Assembly: GCA_022393335.1 (NCBI GenBank)
Contig: JAJEKB010000592.1
Coordinates: 296,053 to 360,052 of the forward strand
DNA from: Macrotrachela quadricornifera
Taxonomy: Eukaryota; Rotifera; Eurotatoria; Philodinida; Philodinidae
Direction of reading: 5' to 3'
DNA length: 64,000 nucleotides
The position numbers and the translations under genes were made by a program. Below the pieces are notes generated by a model. That model was given only the letters and a program-made list of their open reading frames with translations. It was not told the DNA's origin and did no database searches. Shown in pieces: positions 63,861 through 64,000 of the stretch (the first letter of the stretch is position 1; every line of letters starts with the position of its first letter).

Positions 63861-64000
63861 ATCATTATATGATCTTTGTATTGTATTACATATCTATTCT
63901 ACTATCAATCATGAAATTTAATATAGATAATAATAAATTCGAATGGGTTTTTGAGATATATAATTGTGATAATTAATAAGTCAATGCTAGAAACATTAAT

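Overview
This is a eukaryotic nuclear window. It is strongly AT-rich, with multi-exon genes built from short exons and many small introns of about 45-70 bases bounded by GT...AG, the standard genetic code, and A/T-ending codons. The gene set is animal: an RGS12/14-type RGS protein, a PTPN1/2-type phosphatase, TTC5, Rab2, the ciliary docking protein ARMC4/ODAD2, a BAIAP3/Munc13-4-type priming factor, peptidylglycine alpha-hydroxylating monooxygenase (PHM), hexosaminidase D and a rhodopsin-like GPCR. Very small introns, high gene density, a cilia gene, an invertebrate GH16 glucanase, a probable transferred DUF5662 gene and small hAT-type elements fit a rotifer, possibly a bdelloid. That placement is inference.

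Layout. 1-1576: no gene seen. 1577-7899 (+): RGS12/14-like gene; one of its introns holds a complete four-exon gene on the opposite strand (4427-7005). 9187-11231 (-): PTP1B-like phosphatase. 11380-16261 (-): TTC5. 16898-17944 (-): Rab2. 17945-20323: gene-poor, with short hairpin repeats. 20324-24801 (+): ARMC4/ODAD2. 25186-25836 (-): intronless DUF5662 gene. 25981-32220 (-): BAIAP3-like gene with one or two candidate alternative first exons at 35595-35647 and 35846-35907. 37446-38565 (-): secreted GH16 glucanase. 40803-42832 (-): PHM with two mutually exclusive exons, followed by a decayed copy of its 5' part (44360-44710). 44791-45382 (-): Asn/Gln/Cys-rich orphan. 45900-47400: decayed coding-like sequence. 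47918-53290: repeat island with a hAT-type MITE, two tRNA-headed SINE-like copies, two foldback elements and two tandem repeats. 53291-58364: no gene seen. 58365-61306 (+): hexosaminidase D. 61596-62631 (-): GPCR, with a decayed relative at 63540-63860.

I reconstructed exon chains by hand from splice sites and reading-frame continuity. Each main gene model closes in frame from ATG to stop, and for TTC5, Rab2, PTP1B and PHM the protein lengths are close to those of known family members. The genes are not an operon or a pathway. The themes are secretion and signalling (Rab2, BAIAP3-like, PHM, GPCR, RGS, PTP) and cilia (ARMC4). The points most worth a second look are the 65-nt mutually exclusive exon pair in PHM, the alternative BAIAP3 first exons, the GC-rich stop-containing cassette in the RGS gene, the nested antisense gene, the DUF5662 gene and the dense repeat island.
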